52,109 nt of DNA from an uncultured Lachnospiraceae bacterium (GCA_937920345.1 CALGVA010000078.1:1-52109), one strand, 5' to 3'; numbered from the stretch's first letter, positions 16,625-25,581 are shown. Notes: generated by a model not told the origin, from the sequence alone. A program made the numbers and translations.

Positions 16625-17404
16625 ATGGCATATGATTATGAGTATTTCAAGAAAGCAGTCTTTGATTTGACAAAAATTGATTTGAATGCTTATAAAGAAA
16701 AGCAGATGAAACGTCGAATCGATACGCTGATTGCAAAAAACAAGATTGTCGGGTATGACAAGTATATTTCGGCTTTGAAATCAGACCGGAATATGTTTGA
16801 TGAGTTTGTAAATTATCTGACAATTAATGTGTCTGAGTTTTATCGTAATGTGGATCAGTGGAAGCTGCTGGATCAGGAGATATTTCCTGATTTGATCAAA
16901 CGCTATGGAAACAATCTGAAGATTTGGAGTGCGGCGTGTTCTACGGGTGATGAGCCTTATTCTCTCGTTATGGCGCTGTCCAAACATCTGCCGATGAACC
17001 AGATCAGGATATATGCGACGGATCTGGATAAGCAGGTGATAGCGAAGGCAAAAGCAGGATTGTATTCGGAGAAGAGCGTAGTAGGTGTTCCGGCTGATTT
17101 GAAGAAGAAATTTTTCACAAAGATCGGTCCGTCTTATCAGATTTCCGATGAAGTGAAATCGAGAGTGGAGTTTAAGGAGCACAATTTGCTGAAGGATACA
17201 TATCCGACGGACTATCATCTGATCGTCTGCCGTAACGTACTCATATACTTCACGGAAGAAGCGAAGGATGAGGTTTTCCGCAAATTCCAGAGAAGTCTCA
17301 AAGCGGGCGGGTATCTGTTTATCGGAAGTACTGAGCAGATCATCAACCATAAGGAAATCGGATTTGAGAGAAAGAATTCTTTCTTCTATCAGAAACCGAT
17401 GTAG
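16625..17404 (+). CDS. cheR: CheR-type protein-glutamate methyltransferase, orphan
   Basis: SAM-dependent methyltransferase that methylates glutamates on chemoreceptors. The CheR_N four-helix region comes first, then the SAM site (IWSAACSTGDEPYSLVMAL), RIYATDLDKQVIAKAKAG and LIVCRNVLIYF, all diagnostic. 259 aa. An in-frame GTG at 16616 is possible; ATG 16625 is chosen because GGGCGGTG lies 6 bases before it. No other chemotaxis gene is in the window, so it serves receptors encoded elsewhere or has another target. It is followed by a hairpin and a convergent gene. Confidence 0.9.
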   Translation: MAYDYEYFKKAVFDLTKIDLNAYKEKQMKRRIDTLIAKNKIVGYDKYISALKSDRNMFDEFVNYLTINVSEFYRNVDQWKLLDQEIFPDLIKRYGNNLKIWSAACSTGDEPYSLVMALSKHLPMNQIRIYATDLDKQVIAKAKAGLYSEKSVVGVPADLKKKFFTKIGPSYQISDEVKSRVEFKEHNLLKDTYPTDYHLIVCRNVLIYFTEEAKDEVFRKFQRSLKAGGYLFIGSTEQIINHKEIGFERKNSFFYQKPM

Positions 17405-17435
17405 AATGATAAGTTTTATAAAGGAAATTTATGTA

Positions 17436-17461
17436 GGGGCATTTATTATGATAAATGCCCC
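17436..17461 (+). terminator. Hairpin after cheR, probable terminator
   Basis: GGGGCATTTAT (17436-17446) and ATAAATGCCCC (17451-17461) form a perfect 11-bp stem with a TATG loop. The downstream sequence is only moderately T-rich, so termination strength is uncertain. It lies between convergent genes. Confidence 0.55.
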
Positions 17462-17530
17462 TGTATTATATGCTGTATTAATTATAGAAGAAAGTGATTC
17501 TGAAGAAATTATGAAATTTGTCTGACCGCG

Positions 17531-18646
17531 TCAGTAGGTTTTTGCCATTCTCCCGAGCAGATACTGTGCATAGCGGGAAAACAGTGCTCTGTCTGTCTTG
17601 CGTTCATCAGTCAGTTCGAAAAAAAGTTCCTTACTTTTATACTCCCGTTTAAAGAAAGGCTCTGCGAAGATATCCCACTGCGGCAGATAAGTGGAGAGCT
17701 TGCGCGTGTAACAGTTTGCTGCGCAGGCCTGCATGCGGTGCTCCTGATCTACGAAAGAGGCAACGGATTTGTGGAGTGCTATATCTTCTTCCGGAAGATA
17801 ATAGTAGTCTTTGTAATTGGAATAGAAATACTTCATCTCTTCCTCATAGACGGGTACTTTCAGGATACCCTCCGACAGTTCTCCGCTGAAGTAGCAGCCA
17901 TTTGACAGATTGGAGATCGTGAATGGAAGAGGGGTCGGAAGCTCCAGTTTCATCAAGAGTTCCTGTCTGTCGTGTCCGTGATAATCGACAAAACGGTTTG
18001 ACTGTACTTTTCTGGCCTTGATCGGACCGTTAAAGAGGTCGTAGAAAGCCAGAAGAGGCAGAATCCGCATCATCCCTTTCATATCGTCGCTGTTATGAAG
18101 CAGCAGAAGCCGGTATGTTTCTTCTGCCGGTTTTTTTACATATTCATGATACAGTCCGATCAGTTCGCCGCCGTTATAGGCATCTTCCCGTTCGATTCCC
18201 ATCAGTTCCTCCAGCGATTTCTGCTTGCAGTTAGGTGTGTGCAGGAAGAATTTGTAGGGCGCAATTCTTTTGTAGATATCAATTCCCTCAAAATGGTCAA
18301 AATTATACGGCAGCTTATGCAGTTCACATTTCTGCAGAAGATAGGGAAGGTCAAAATTATTGCCGTTAAAATGAATCAGATGCGTATAATCTGCGGCAAA
18401 GGAAAAGAAGTCCCGTAACAGATCCTTCTCCTCGTCATAATTTCTTGCAAACCACTGTTTGATGCGCCAGCAGCCGTTATAATGGTAAGCGGCACCGATC
18501 AGATACAGAGAGGAACTCTTGGCGGTAAAGCCGGTTGTTTCGATGTCTATAAAGAGCAGCTTTTCAAGCGGTGCGATTCGCTCCAACGGATATTGTACTG
18601 TAAAATTCTCAAGCGTCTGGTTGATTGTTCTCATGATAGTAACCAT
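17531..18646 (-). CDS. YprB-like ribonuclease H-fold (DEDD) exonuclease domain protein
   Basis: Predicted 3'-5' exonuclease-like protein of the RNase_H_2/YprB family. DEDD-type motifs are LFIDIETTGF (first D and E), HFNGNNFDLPYL (second D) and a later segment with LLLHNSDDMKGMM that holds the last acidic residues. The C-terminal ~120 residues are unassigned. The frame is open to 18751, but the start is set at the ATG at 18646 (reverse strand), which follows an AGGAAAGG stretch; the exonuclease motif then begins near residue 33 (371 aa). Function in the cell is not known. Confidence 0.8.
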   Translation of the reverse strand: MVTIMRTINQTLENFTVQYPLERIAPLEKLLFIDIETTGFTAKSSSLYLIGAAYHYNGCWRIKQWFARNYDEEKDLLRDFFSFAADYTHLIHFNGNNFDLPYLLQKCELHKLPYNFDHFEGIDIYKRIAPYKFFLHTPNCKQKSLEELMGIEREDAYNGGELIGLYHEYVKKPAEETYRLLLLHNSDDMKGMMRILPLLAFYDLFNGPIKARKVQSNRFVDYHGHDRQELLMKLELPTPLPFTISNLSNGCYFSGELSEGILKVPVYEEEMKYFYSNYKDYYYLPEEDIALHKSVASFVDQEHRMQACAANCYTRKLSTYLPQWDIFAEPFFKREYKSKELFFELTDERKTDRALFSRYAQYLLGRMAKTY

Positions 18647-18797
18647 GCCTTTCCTGTGGCCTGCCGACATTCGCGTCCGCCAGAATATTTCAAAATACTT
18701 ATTTGTACGATTTAGTCTGAATGGAAACTTATGTTTCATATATATTAACATATTTTTTGAATTTGCAGTAGTTTTTTTCGTCGAAAAATAGTATATT

Positions 18798-18803
18798 TAT
18801 AAT
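18798..18803 (+). promoter_or_regulatory. Candidate -10 box of the rnf operon
   Basis: A perfect TATAAT lies 121 bp upstream of rnfC. The -35 position (18775-18780, TTTTCG) is poor. The region carries a small palindrome, TTTTTCG-T-CGAAAAA, around 18773-18787 that may be regulatory. The rest of 18647-18924 shows no gene. Confidence 0.4.
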
Positions 18804-18924
18804 AGTGATTTTTTCGAAATCAATGCCCGCGAAAGACCTGGGAAGCAATGACTGCAGAAGGCATGATTTATCTGGTCTGACAGGTGGGAACGAATGATAT
18901 TATATATAGAAAGAGGGGCGAAGA

Positions 18925-20241
18925 ATGGCGAAATTAACATTTCAGGGTGGCATACATCCCTATGATGGTAAAGAATTGTCTAAGGATAAGCCTATTAAAG
19001 CTGTGCTGCCAAAGGGAGATCTGGTGTATCCGCTGTCGCAGCATATCGGGGCGCCGGCGAAGCCGATCGTGGAGAAGGGTGACCGTGTACTGACGGGGCA
19101 GAAGATTGCTGAGGCGGGCGGCTTCGTGTCGGCGCCGATCTATGCAACGGTATCCGGAACGGTGAAGGCGATAGAACCGAGACGTGTGGTTACCGGAGAC
19201 AATGTGATGAGCATAGTCATCGAGAATGACGGATTGTATGATGAAGTGGAATATCCGAAGGTAAAACCGCTTGCGGAGATGAGCCGGGAAGAAATCATCG
19301 AGTGCATCAAGGAGGCGGGGATCGTCGGTATGGGAGGTGCGGGGTTCCCGACTTTCATTAAGCTCTCACCGAAGGAGCCTGATAAGATCGATTATGTGAT
19401 CGCGAACTGTGCGGAATGTGAACCGTATCTGACATCCGATTACAGAAGAATGATAGAGGAACCGGAGAAGCTGATCAAGGGTCTGAAAGTGTCTCTGCAG
19501 TTATTTCCGAATGCGAGAGGCATCCTGGCGGTAGAAGACAACAAGCCGGACTGCATCGAGATCTTGAGAAAACTGACGAAGGATGAGGCTCGTATCAGCG
19601 TGAAGGCGCTCAAGACGAAATATCCGCAGGGCGCTGAACGACAGATCATATATGCGGCTACGGGACGCGCAATCAATTCCTCCATGCTGCCGGCAGATGC
19701 GGGCTGCGTGGTTAATAATGTGGATACTGTTGTGGCTATCTACCACGCGGTGTATGAAGGCAAGCCCTTGATGAACCGTATTGTTACCGTGACGGGAGAT
19801 GCAGTTGCGGACCCGCGTAATTTTATTGTGAGGATTGGTACGAATTATCATGAGTTGATCGAGGAGGCGGGCGGTTTTAAGACAGAGCCTGTGAAGATTG
19901 TCTCAGGCGGACCCATGATGGGGTTCGGGATTTTTGATCTGGATGTGCCCACGACAAAGACGGCATCGGCGCTTCTGTGTCTGACACAGGATGATGTGTC
20001 GCGTATGGAGCCTAGTGCATGTATTAAATGCGGGCGTTGTGTGGAAGCCTGTCCCAGCAGACTTCTGCCGAATAAGCTGGCTGTCTATGCGCAGAATTAC
20101 GCGGAAGAGGAATTTCTGGCGCTTGAGGGAATGGAATGTGTGGAGTGCGGCTGCTGCAGCTTTGTATGTCCTGCGAAAAGGCCTCTGACGCAGTCCATCA
20201 AATCCATGCGTAAGATACAGCTTGCAAAGAAGAAAAAGTAG
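18925..20241 (+). CDS. rnfC: Rnf complex subunit C
   Basis: NADH-binding peripheral subunit of the Rnf ferredoxin:NAD+ oxidoreductase, which couples electron transfer to ion pumping. The N-terminal FQGGIHPYDGKELSKDKPI segment and the NADH/FMN region (GMGGAGFPTFIKL, then ANCAECEPYLTSDYR) are diagnostic. Two [4Fe-4S] motifs lie near the end: CIKCGRCVEACP and CVECGCCSFVCP. 438 aa is normal. GAAAGAGGGGCG precedes ATG 18925. It is the first gene of rnfCDGEAB, the gene order of clostridial Rnf. Confidence 0.95.
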   Translation: MAKLTFQGGIHPYDGKELSKDKPIKAVLPKGDLVYPLSQHIGAPAKPIVEKGDRVLTGQKIAEAGGFVSAPIYATVSGTVKAIEPRRVVTGDNVMSIVIENDGLYDEVEYPKVKPLAEMSREEIIECIKEAGIVGMGGAGFPTFIKLSPKEPDKIDYVIANCAECEPYLTSDYRRMIEEPEKLIKGLKVSLQLFPNARGILAVEDNKPDCIEILRKLTKDEARISVKALKTKYPQGAERQIIYAATGRAINSSMLPADAGCVVNNVDTVVAIYHAVYEGKPLMNRIVTVTGDAVADPRNFIVRIGTNYHELIEEAGGFKTEPVKIVSGGPMMGFGIFDLDVPTTKTASALLCLTQDDVSRMEPSACIKCGRCVEACPSRLLPNKLAVYAQNYAEEEFLALEGMECVECGCCSFVCPAKRPLTQSIKSMRKIQLAKKKK

Positions 20242-20265
20242 GAAGAAAGGAGTACAGACAAAGAT

Positions 20266-21198
20266 ATGAGTGATTTAATGAAGGTATCATCTAATCCGCA
20301 TGTCAGATCTAAAACGACAACAAGTAATATCATGCTTGCCGTAGTGATCGCCCTTCTTCCGGCGGCAGGATTCGGTATCTATAATTTCGGATTGGATGCA
20401 CTGATTTTGATCGTAGTAACTGTGGCGTCCACAGTACTGACAGAACTGGTATTTGAGAAGATATGTAATAGGAAAATAACCGTTGGAGATTATTCGGCGG
20501 TAGTGACAGGGTTGTTGTTAGCGCTTAATCTTCCGTCATCCGCACCGTGGTGGATCGGAGTGCTTGGCGGCGTGTTCGCGATTCTGGTTGTGAAGATGCT
20601 GTTTGGCGGCCTGGGACAGAACTTTATGAATCCGGCGCTGGGGGCAAGATGTTTTCTGCTCATTTCCTTTACATCTATCATGACGAATTTTGAGTGCGAT
20701 GCTTATTCGGGCGCAACGCCTCTGGCGGACTTGAAGAACGGTGTGGATGTTGATATTCTGAATATGGTGATCGGCAGGACGGCCGGTGTGATCGGTGAAA
20801 CTTCTATGATTGCTATCGTGGCCGGTGCCTGTTTCCTGATTCTGATGGGCGTGATCGATCTGCGTATTCCTGGCAGTTACATATTGAGTTTTGTTATCTT
20901 TATCAGTATTTTCGGCGGACATGGTTTGGACTTCGCGTATATTTCCGCGCATCTGGCAGGCGGCGGTCTGATGCTGGGCGCATTCTTTATGGCAACCGAT
21001 TATGTAACCAGGCCGATCACAAAGAACGGACAGTATCTCTTCGGTATTCTTCTGGGTATCCTGACAGGAATATTCCGTCTGTTCGGACCCTCCGCAGAGG
21101 GCGTGTCTTACGCAATCATCATCGGCAATATATTAGTACCGCTGATTGAGAAGATTACTCTTCCCAAAGCTTTTGGTAAAGGGGGAGAGAAAGTATGA
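20266..21198 (+). CDS. rnfD: Rnf complex subunit D
   Basis: Membrane subunit with a covalently bound FMN. Many hydrophobic helices fill the 310 residues. The flavinylation motif YSGATPLADL is present; Thr151 is the expected FMN attachment site. The start SSNPHVRSK is the family pattern. AGAAAGGAG lies about 14 bases upstream of ATG 20266. rnfG follows only after an odd 186-bp insert that contains a repeat (21199-21390). Confidence 0.93.
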   Translation: MSDLMKVSSNPHVRSKTTTSNIMLAVVIALLPAAGFGIYNFGLDALILIVVTVASTVLTELVFEKICNRKITVGDYSAVVTGLLLALNLPSSAPWWIGVLGGVFAILVVKMLFGGLGQNFMNPALGARCFLLISFTSIMTNFECDAYSGATPLADLKNGVDVDILNMVIGRTAGVIGETSMIAIVAGACFLILMGVIDLRIPGSYILSFVIFISIFGGHGLDFAYISAHLAGGGLMLGAFFMATDYVTRPITKNGQYLFGILLGILTGIFRLFGPSAEGVSYAIIIGNILVPLIEKITLPKAFGKGGEKV

Positions 21199-21244
21199 CA
21201 AGGAGCGTTTGTGATGAGGCCGGAATGGGGGTGCAGGTATGAAA
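21199..21244 (+). repeat. Direct repeat copy 1 between rnfD and rnfG
   Basis: 46 bp, identical to 21345-21390 except for one base (GCAGGT versus GCAAGT). It contains a strong AAGGAG site (21200-21205) followed by GTG/ATG codons and the GGGGGTG ribosome site used for rnfG in the second copy. The spacer between the copies holds short hairpins (ATGCAGC-TT-GCTGCAT near 21299-21314) and TACTTGCACCC (21328-21338), an inverse partner of the repeat's GGGTGCA.GTA. Confidence 0.85.
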
Positions 21245-21344
21245 AGAGAAACTGTAAAAACAGCTCTGCGCACTTGCTGCGCTGAGCGTACACGCGCCAT
21301 GCAGCTTGCTGCATGTGTGCATATCGTACTTGCACCCGTTAATT

Positions 21345-21390
21345 CAAGGAGCGTTTGTGATGAGGCCGGAATGGGGGTGCAAGTATGAAA
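21345..21390 (+). repeat. Direct repeat copy 2 at the rnfG start
   Basis: Second copy of the 46-bp repeat, 146 bp after the first. It ends on the rnfG start codon (ATG 21385) and supplies its ribosome binding site. Confidence 0.85.
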
Positions 21391-21993
21391 GAAATGATGA
21401 AAAATACCGGAATCATTCTGGCGATCACGATCGCTGCCGGATTGATTCTGGGGTTGGTATATCAGATTACAAAAGAGCCGATTGCGGCGCAGGAGGCGAA
21501 GGCGAAGCAGGAGGCTTGTCAGGAAGTCTTCCAGGATGCGGCGTCTTTTGAGGCGGTAGAGATCGCTGCGGGGGATGCGGCAGGATGGAGCGAGGCAGGA
21601 TATGCACAGGAGAGCATCGATGAAGTAATGGAAGCAAAGGATGCGTCAGGCAGCCTGCTTGGATATGTGATCACGGTGACAACCAGAGAAGGTTATGGCG
21701 GCGATATTCAGTTCAGTATCGGTGTGCGTATGGATGGAACGGTAAACGGCATGTCGATTCTGTCCATTTCGGAGACGGCCGGACTTGGTATGAAAGCGGA
21801 GGATGTCCTGAAACCGCAGTTTGCAGGAAAACAGGTGGAGCAGTTTGAGTATACCAAGAACGGAGCGACATCGGAGAATCAGATCGATGCGATTTCCGGT
21901 GCTACCATTACAACGAATGCAGTGACCAACGGAGTCAATGCGGGATTATACTATTTCCGGACAGAACTGGGAGGAGGTAGTGGCAATGAATAG
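21385..21993 (+). CDS. rnfG: Rnf complex subunit G
   Basis: Single-span membrane subunit with a covalently bound FMN facing outward. An N-terminal helix (TGIILAITIAAGLILGLVY) anchors it. The flavinylation motif DAISGATITTNAV is intact, with Thr174 the expected site, a substrate of ApbE (encoded at 29999-31033). 202 aa is normal. ATG 21385 sits at the end of the duplicated 46-bp segment, with GGGGGTG upstream. The stop overlaps rnfE by 8 bp. Confidence 0.94.
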   Translation: MKEMMKNTGIILAITIAAGLILGLVYQITKEPIAAQEAKAKQEACQEVFQDAASFEAVEIAAGDAAGWSEAGYAQESIDEVMEAKDASGSLLGYVITVTTREGYGGDIQFSIGVRMDGTVNGMSILSISETAGLGMKAEDVLKPQFAGKQVEQFEYTKNGATSENQIDAISGATITTNAVTNGVNAGLYYFRTELGGGSGNE

Positions 21994-22765
21994 TGTGAAA
22001 GAACGTCTGATCAATGGTGTTGTGAAAGAGAATCCGACCTTTGTGCTGATGCTTGGCATGTGCCCGACGTTAGCGGTGACAACGTCCGCAATCAACGGGC
22101 TGGGTATGGGACTCACCACAATGGTGGTGCTTGCATTAAGTAATGTTTTTATCTCTCTGCTTAGAAATATTATACCGGATAAAGTGCGTATTCCGGCGTT
22201 TATTGTTATTATTGCGTCATTTGTGACAGTTGTGGAACTGCTCCTGCAGGGATTTATCCCGTTTTTGTATGACGCACTGGGAATCTATATTCCTCTGATC
22301 GTGGTAAACTGCATCATCTTAGGACGCGCGGAGGCATATGCTTATAAGAATCCCGTGATTCCGTCACTATTTGACGGGATTGGTATGGGACTCGGTTTCT
22401 CGGTGGCACTTACCTGTATCGGTGCGGTGCGGGAACTTCTGGGTGCGGGAGAACTTTTCGGCATTCATGTGATGCCTGACAGCTTCGTACCTGTGAGTAT
22501 CTTTATTATGGCGCCGGGCGCTTTCTTTGTACTGGCGACGCTGACGGCGATCCAGAATAAAGTGAAGATCATCGGGGAGAAGAAGGGCAAGGATATGTCG
22601 AAGATCCAGTCGGGATGTAATTCGGACTGCATGAACTGTTCCGACAGCGGCTGTGCACGCAGACTCTATGATGACAAAGCGGACGGGAAGAAGAACGGTG
22701 CGGTGAATGAAAGAACGGAACAGGCCGCAGAGAAAGTGACAAAGGAGGAAGAGAAGAATGGTTAA
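21986..22765 (+). CDS. rnfE: Rnf complex subunit E with Cys-rich C-terminal tail
   Basis: Polytopic membrane subunit of the pair RnfA/RnfE. Family blocks include VKENPTFVLMLGMCPTLAVT and PLIVVNCIILGRAEAYA. The frame is open to 21938, but ATG 21986 has GGGAGGAGG upstream and overlaps the rnfG end. At 259 aa it is longer than the usual ~200-230: after the last helix a ~65-residue hydrophilic tail carries CNSDCMNCSDSGC and a Lys/Glu-rich end. The tail could bind metal or interact with RnfB/RnfC; this is inference. Confidence 0.92.
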   Translation: MNSVKERLINGVVKENPTFVLMLGMCPTLAVTTSAINGLGMGLTTMVVLALSNVFISLLRNIIPDKVRIPAFIVIIASFVTVVELLLQGFIPFLYDALGIYIPLIVVNCIILGRAEAYAYKNPVIPSLFDGIGMGLGFSVALTCIGAVRELLGAGELFGIHVMPDSFVPVSIFIMAPGAFFVLATLTAIQNKVKIIGEKKGKDMSKIQSGCNSDCMNCSDSGCARRLYDDKADGKKNGAVNERTEQAAEKVTKEEEKNG

Positions 22766-23336
22766 GGATTTACTTGTAATTTTGATAGCCTCCTCGCTGG
22801 TTAATAATGTGGTCTTAAGCCAGTTCCTCGGTTTGTGTCCTTTTCTTGGCGTGTCCAAGAAGACGAATACCGCCACGGGCATGGGGGTTGCGGTCATCTT
22901 TGTCATTACGCTGGCATCGGCGGTGGCAGGCGCCATATACCAGTATATACTGGTGCCTTTAGATATCACATTTTTACAGACCATTGTGTTTATTCTGGTC
23001 ATTGCGGCGCTGGTACAGTTTGTGGAGATGTTTTTAAAGAAATATATGCCGTCGCTCTATCAGTCGCTGGGCGTATATCTGCCGTTGATTACGACGAACT
23101 GTGCGGTGCTCGGTGTCGCGCTCACAAATGTACAGAAGAGTTACGGAATTGTAACCGGAATCGTAAACGGATTTGCTACGGCTGTCGGATTCACCATTTC
23201 GATTGTGATTCTGGCAGGAATCAGAGAGAAGATGACTTATAATGACATACCGGAATCTTTCCGGGGGATGCCGATCGTTCTTGTTACGGCTGGGCTGATG
23301 GCGATCGCATTCTGCGGATTCTCCGGACTGCTGTGA
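22758..23336 (+). CDS. rnfA: Rnf complex subunit A
   Basis: Polytopic membrane subunit homologous to RnfE and NqrE. Typical sequence: SSLVNNVVLSQFLGLCPFLG, then YLPLITTNCAVLGVAL and ITFLQTIVFILVIAALVQ. With the conserved Cys in LGLCPFLG and TTNCAVLG, RnfA and RnfE are thought to share a membrane [2Fe-2S] cluster. 192 aa is normal. Start ATG 22758 overlaps rnfE by 8 bp after AAAGGAGG. Confidence 0.95.
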   Translation: MVKDLLVILIASSLVNNVVLSQFLGLCPFLGVSKKTNTATGMGVAVIFVITLASAVAGAIYQYILVPLDITFLQTIVFILVIAALVQFVEMFLKKYMPSLYQSLGVYLPLITTNCAVLGVALTNVQKSYGIVTGIVNGFATAVGFTISIVILAGIREKMTYNDIPESFRGMPIVLVTAGLMAIAFCGFSGLL

Positions 23337-23361
23337 AATAAGTGAAAGGGATGGACTGTAT

Positions 23362-24147
23362 ATGAACGGAATATTGATGGCGACGCTGGTCGTGGGAGCG
23401 GTTGGGCTGTTTGTCGGACTGTTTCTGGGAGTTGCCGGCATTCAATTTAAAGTGGAAGTTGATGAGAAAGAAGAGGCGGTTCTGGGTGTTCTGCCGGGCA
23501 ATAACTGCGGAGGATGCGGTTATGCGGGCTGCTCCGGGCTGGCGGCCGCTATTGCCAAGGGAGAAGCACCCGTCAATGCCTGTCCTGTGGGCGGTGAAAC
23601 AGTAGGAAATCAGATAGCACAGATTATGGGCGTGGAAGCGGGGGAAAGTGTCCGGCAGGTCGCTTTTGTCAGATGTCAGGGCGATAGAGAGCGCACGAGA
23701 GTGGACTATGATTACAGCGGGATTGAGGACTGCCGTATGCTGTCCTTCGTGCCGAACGGCGGACCGAAGGCATGTAATGACGGCTGTCTCGGATTCGGCA
23801 GCTGCGTGAAAGTGTGTCCTTTCGATGCGATTCATGTAGTAAACGGCGTAGCGGTAGTGGATAAAGAGGCATGTAAGGCCTGTGGCAAGTGTATTGCCGT
23901 CTGTCCGAAGAAGCTGATCACCCTGATCCCTTATGATGCGAAACACGTGGTGGCATGCAGTTCCAGAGAAAAGGGACCGGCTACGATCAAGGCCTGTGAC
24001 GTGGGCTGCATTGCCTGTCAGCTCTGTAAGAAGAACTGTCCGGCGGATGCGATCACGATCGAGGACTTCCATGCGACGATCGATCAGGAGAAGTGTATCG
24101 GATGCGGCGCATGTAAGGAGAAGTGCCCGAAGAAGGTGATTGTGTAG
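23362..24147 (+). CDS. rnfB: Rnf complex subunit B, multi-[4Fe-4S] ferredoxin subunit
   Basis: Accepts electrons from reduced ferredoxin. One N-terminal helix (LMATLVVGAVGLFVGLFLG) is followed by the PGNNCGGCGYAGC...CPVGG cluster site, then four ferredoxin-type motifs: CLGFGSCVKVCP, CKACGKCIAVCP, CIACQLCKKNCP and CIGCGACKEKCP. This is more than the two in E. coli RsxB and fits clostridial/Acetobacterium forms. 261 aa. It is the last gene of the rnf operon; 72 bp later a kinase gene begins on the same strand. Confidence 0.94.
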   Translation: MNGILMATLVVGAVGLFVGLFLGVAGIQFKVEVDEKEEAVLGVLPGNNCGGCGYAGCSGLAAAIAKGEAPVNACPVGGETVGNQIAQIMGVEAGESVRQVAFVRCQGDRERTRVDYDYSGIEDCRMLSFVPNGGPKACNDGCLGFGSCVKVCPFDAIHVVNGVAVVDKEACKACGKCIAVCPKKLITLIPYDAKHVVACSSREKGPATIKACDVGCIACQLCKKNCPADAITIEDFHATIDQEKCIGCGACKEKCPKKVIV

Positions 24148-24219
24148 GAGCGTTGTTCCAATGCAGGGTATATGCCATGGGCGCGAAGTTAGCGGAAGAA
24201 GTATTATGAAGGGAATATA

Positions 24220-25524
24220 GTGGGCATGGACGGACAGTTAAAGAGCGGGACGGTTTTGACTTCGGAAAGCGGTAACAGATACACGGTTGAAAAACTGCTT
24301 GGCTCGGGCGGACAGGGAGAGGTATATGCGGTCACAGCCGGTCACAAAACGTATGCGCTGAAATGGTATTATAAGAATATTGCGACAAAGAACCAGAAAG
24401 AAATACTGGATAATCTCATTCAGAGCGGTGCGCCGGACCCTTCTTTTTTGTGGCCGCAGGATATGATCTTCAGATGCTATGGAGAATCGTTCGGCTATAT
24501 CATGCCGCTTAGGCCAAAGAGCTATAAAAGTATTGTGGACATGATGAAAAGAAAGGCGGAGCCTTCTTTCTACTGTCTGTGCAGGGCGGCTTACAACCTG
24601 ACGAAGGGATATAATGCGCTGCACGGAAAGGGATACAGCTATCGGGATATATCTTTTGGCAATGTATTCTTTGATCCGGATACCGGAGATGTGCTGATAT
24701 GTGATAATGATAATGTTTCTTACAACGGAGCGAAAACCGGCATCTACGGAACGCCCCGGTTTATGGCGCCGGAGATCGTCGTGGGCAAGGCAAAGCCTTC
24801 CAGAAACACGGATCTGTTTTCACTGGCAGTGCTACTGTTCTATATGTTTATGCTGAATCATCCGTTAGAAGGCAGGCGGGAAGCGCAGATCAAATGTATG
24901 GACATTCATGCGATGAACCAGTTGTATGGAACGGACCCCCTGTTCATATTTGATCCGGATAACAGAGATAACCGGCCGCTTGCAGGATACCAGGATAATG
25001 CGCTTATCTTCTGGGATTTGTATCCGCAGCAGCTAAAGGATCTGTTCACAGCATCGTTTACGACAGGCCTGCAGCAGCCTAACCGGAGAATTACGGAGAG
25101 TAAATGGCTGGAAACCTTTGCGAATCTGATGTCGGGGATCATGATCTGTCCGGACTGCGGCGCAGAGATATTCTATGATGGGAATAAAGAGGCCAACGGC
25201 GTGATGCATACATGCTGGAACTGCCAGAAGGCAGTGCCTGTTCCCGTGAAGCTGGTGATCGGCAGGAGTACGATACTTCTTATGGCCAATACGAAGATAT
25301 ACAGACATCATATAGACGGCGGACATGATATGAAAACCGTGGCGGGAGAAGTAGTACAGAACCCGGCTAATCCGAATCTCTGGGGAATCAGGAATCTGAC
25401 GAAAGACAACTGGACCTATATCAAGGCGGATGGCACGCAGATTCCCGTAGAGGAAGGGCGTTCGGCGGCAATCGCGAAAGATTCGAAGATTGATTTCGGA
25501 GAAGTGACAGGAGCGTTTTGTTAA
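24220..25524 (+). CDS. Serine/threonine protein kinase-like protein of a TerY-type cassette, with zinc ribbon
   Basis: Kinase fold in the first ~290 residues: glycine loop LGSGGQGEVYAV, Lys in YALKWYY, catalytic loop YSYRDISFGNVFF, and MAPEIV. The magnesium loop reads ICDNDNV in place of DFG, and the catalytic-loop Lys is Ser, so the chemistry may be altered. A zinc ribbon follows (CPDCGAE ... CWNC, about residues 307-336), then a ~95-residue domain of unknown role. GTG 24220 is 7 bases after AAGG (24209-24212); ATG 24226 is an alternative. It heads a five-gene cassette with LRR, VWA, PP2C and zinc-ribbon genes, as in TerY-linked phospho-signalling systems. Confidence 0.78.
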   Translation: MGMDGQLKSGTVLTSESGNRYTVEKLLGSGGQGEVYAVTAGHKTYALKWYYKNIATKNQKEILDNLIQSGAPDPSFLWPQDMIFRCYGESFGYIMPLRPKSYKSIVDMMKRKAEPSFYCLCRAAYNLTKGYNALHGKGYSYRDISFGNVFFDPDTGDVLICDNDNVSYNGAKTGIYGTPRFMAPEIVVGKAKPSRNTDLFSLAVLLFYMFMLNHPLEGRREAQIKCMDIHAMNQLYGTDPLFIFDPDNRDNRPLAGYQDNALIFWDLYPQQLKDLFTASFTTGLQQPNRRITESKWLETFANLMSGIMICPDCGAEIFYDGNKEANGVMHTCWNCQKAVPVPVKLVIGRSTILLMANTKIYRHHIDGGHDMKTVAGEVVQNPANPNLWGIRNLTKDNWTYIKADGTQIPVEEGRSAAIAKDSKIDFGEVTGAFC

Positions 25525-25581
25525 GACATAAATCGGTGCCTGTGCTCGAATGCGCAGGCAGGGCAAGATTGGAATATTTGT

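Noticed and set aside
18095..18418. 107-codon forward ORF opposite the YprB-like gene
   Set aside because: Antisense shadow without ribosome site or known motif.
21239..21388. 49-codon ORF in the rnfD-rnfG spacer
   Set aside because: Open only by virtue of the duplicated rnfG start; no recognisable protein. Kept as part of the repeat finding, not as a gene.
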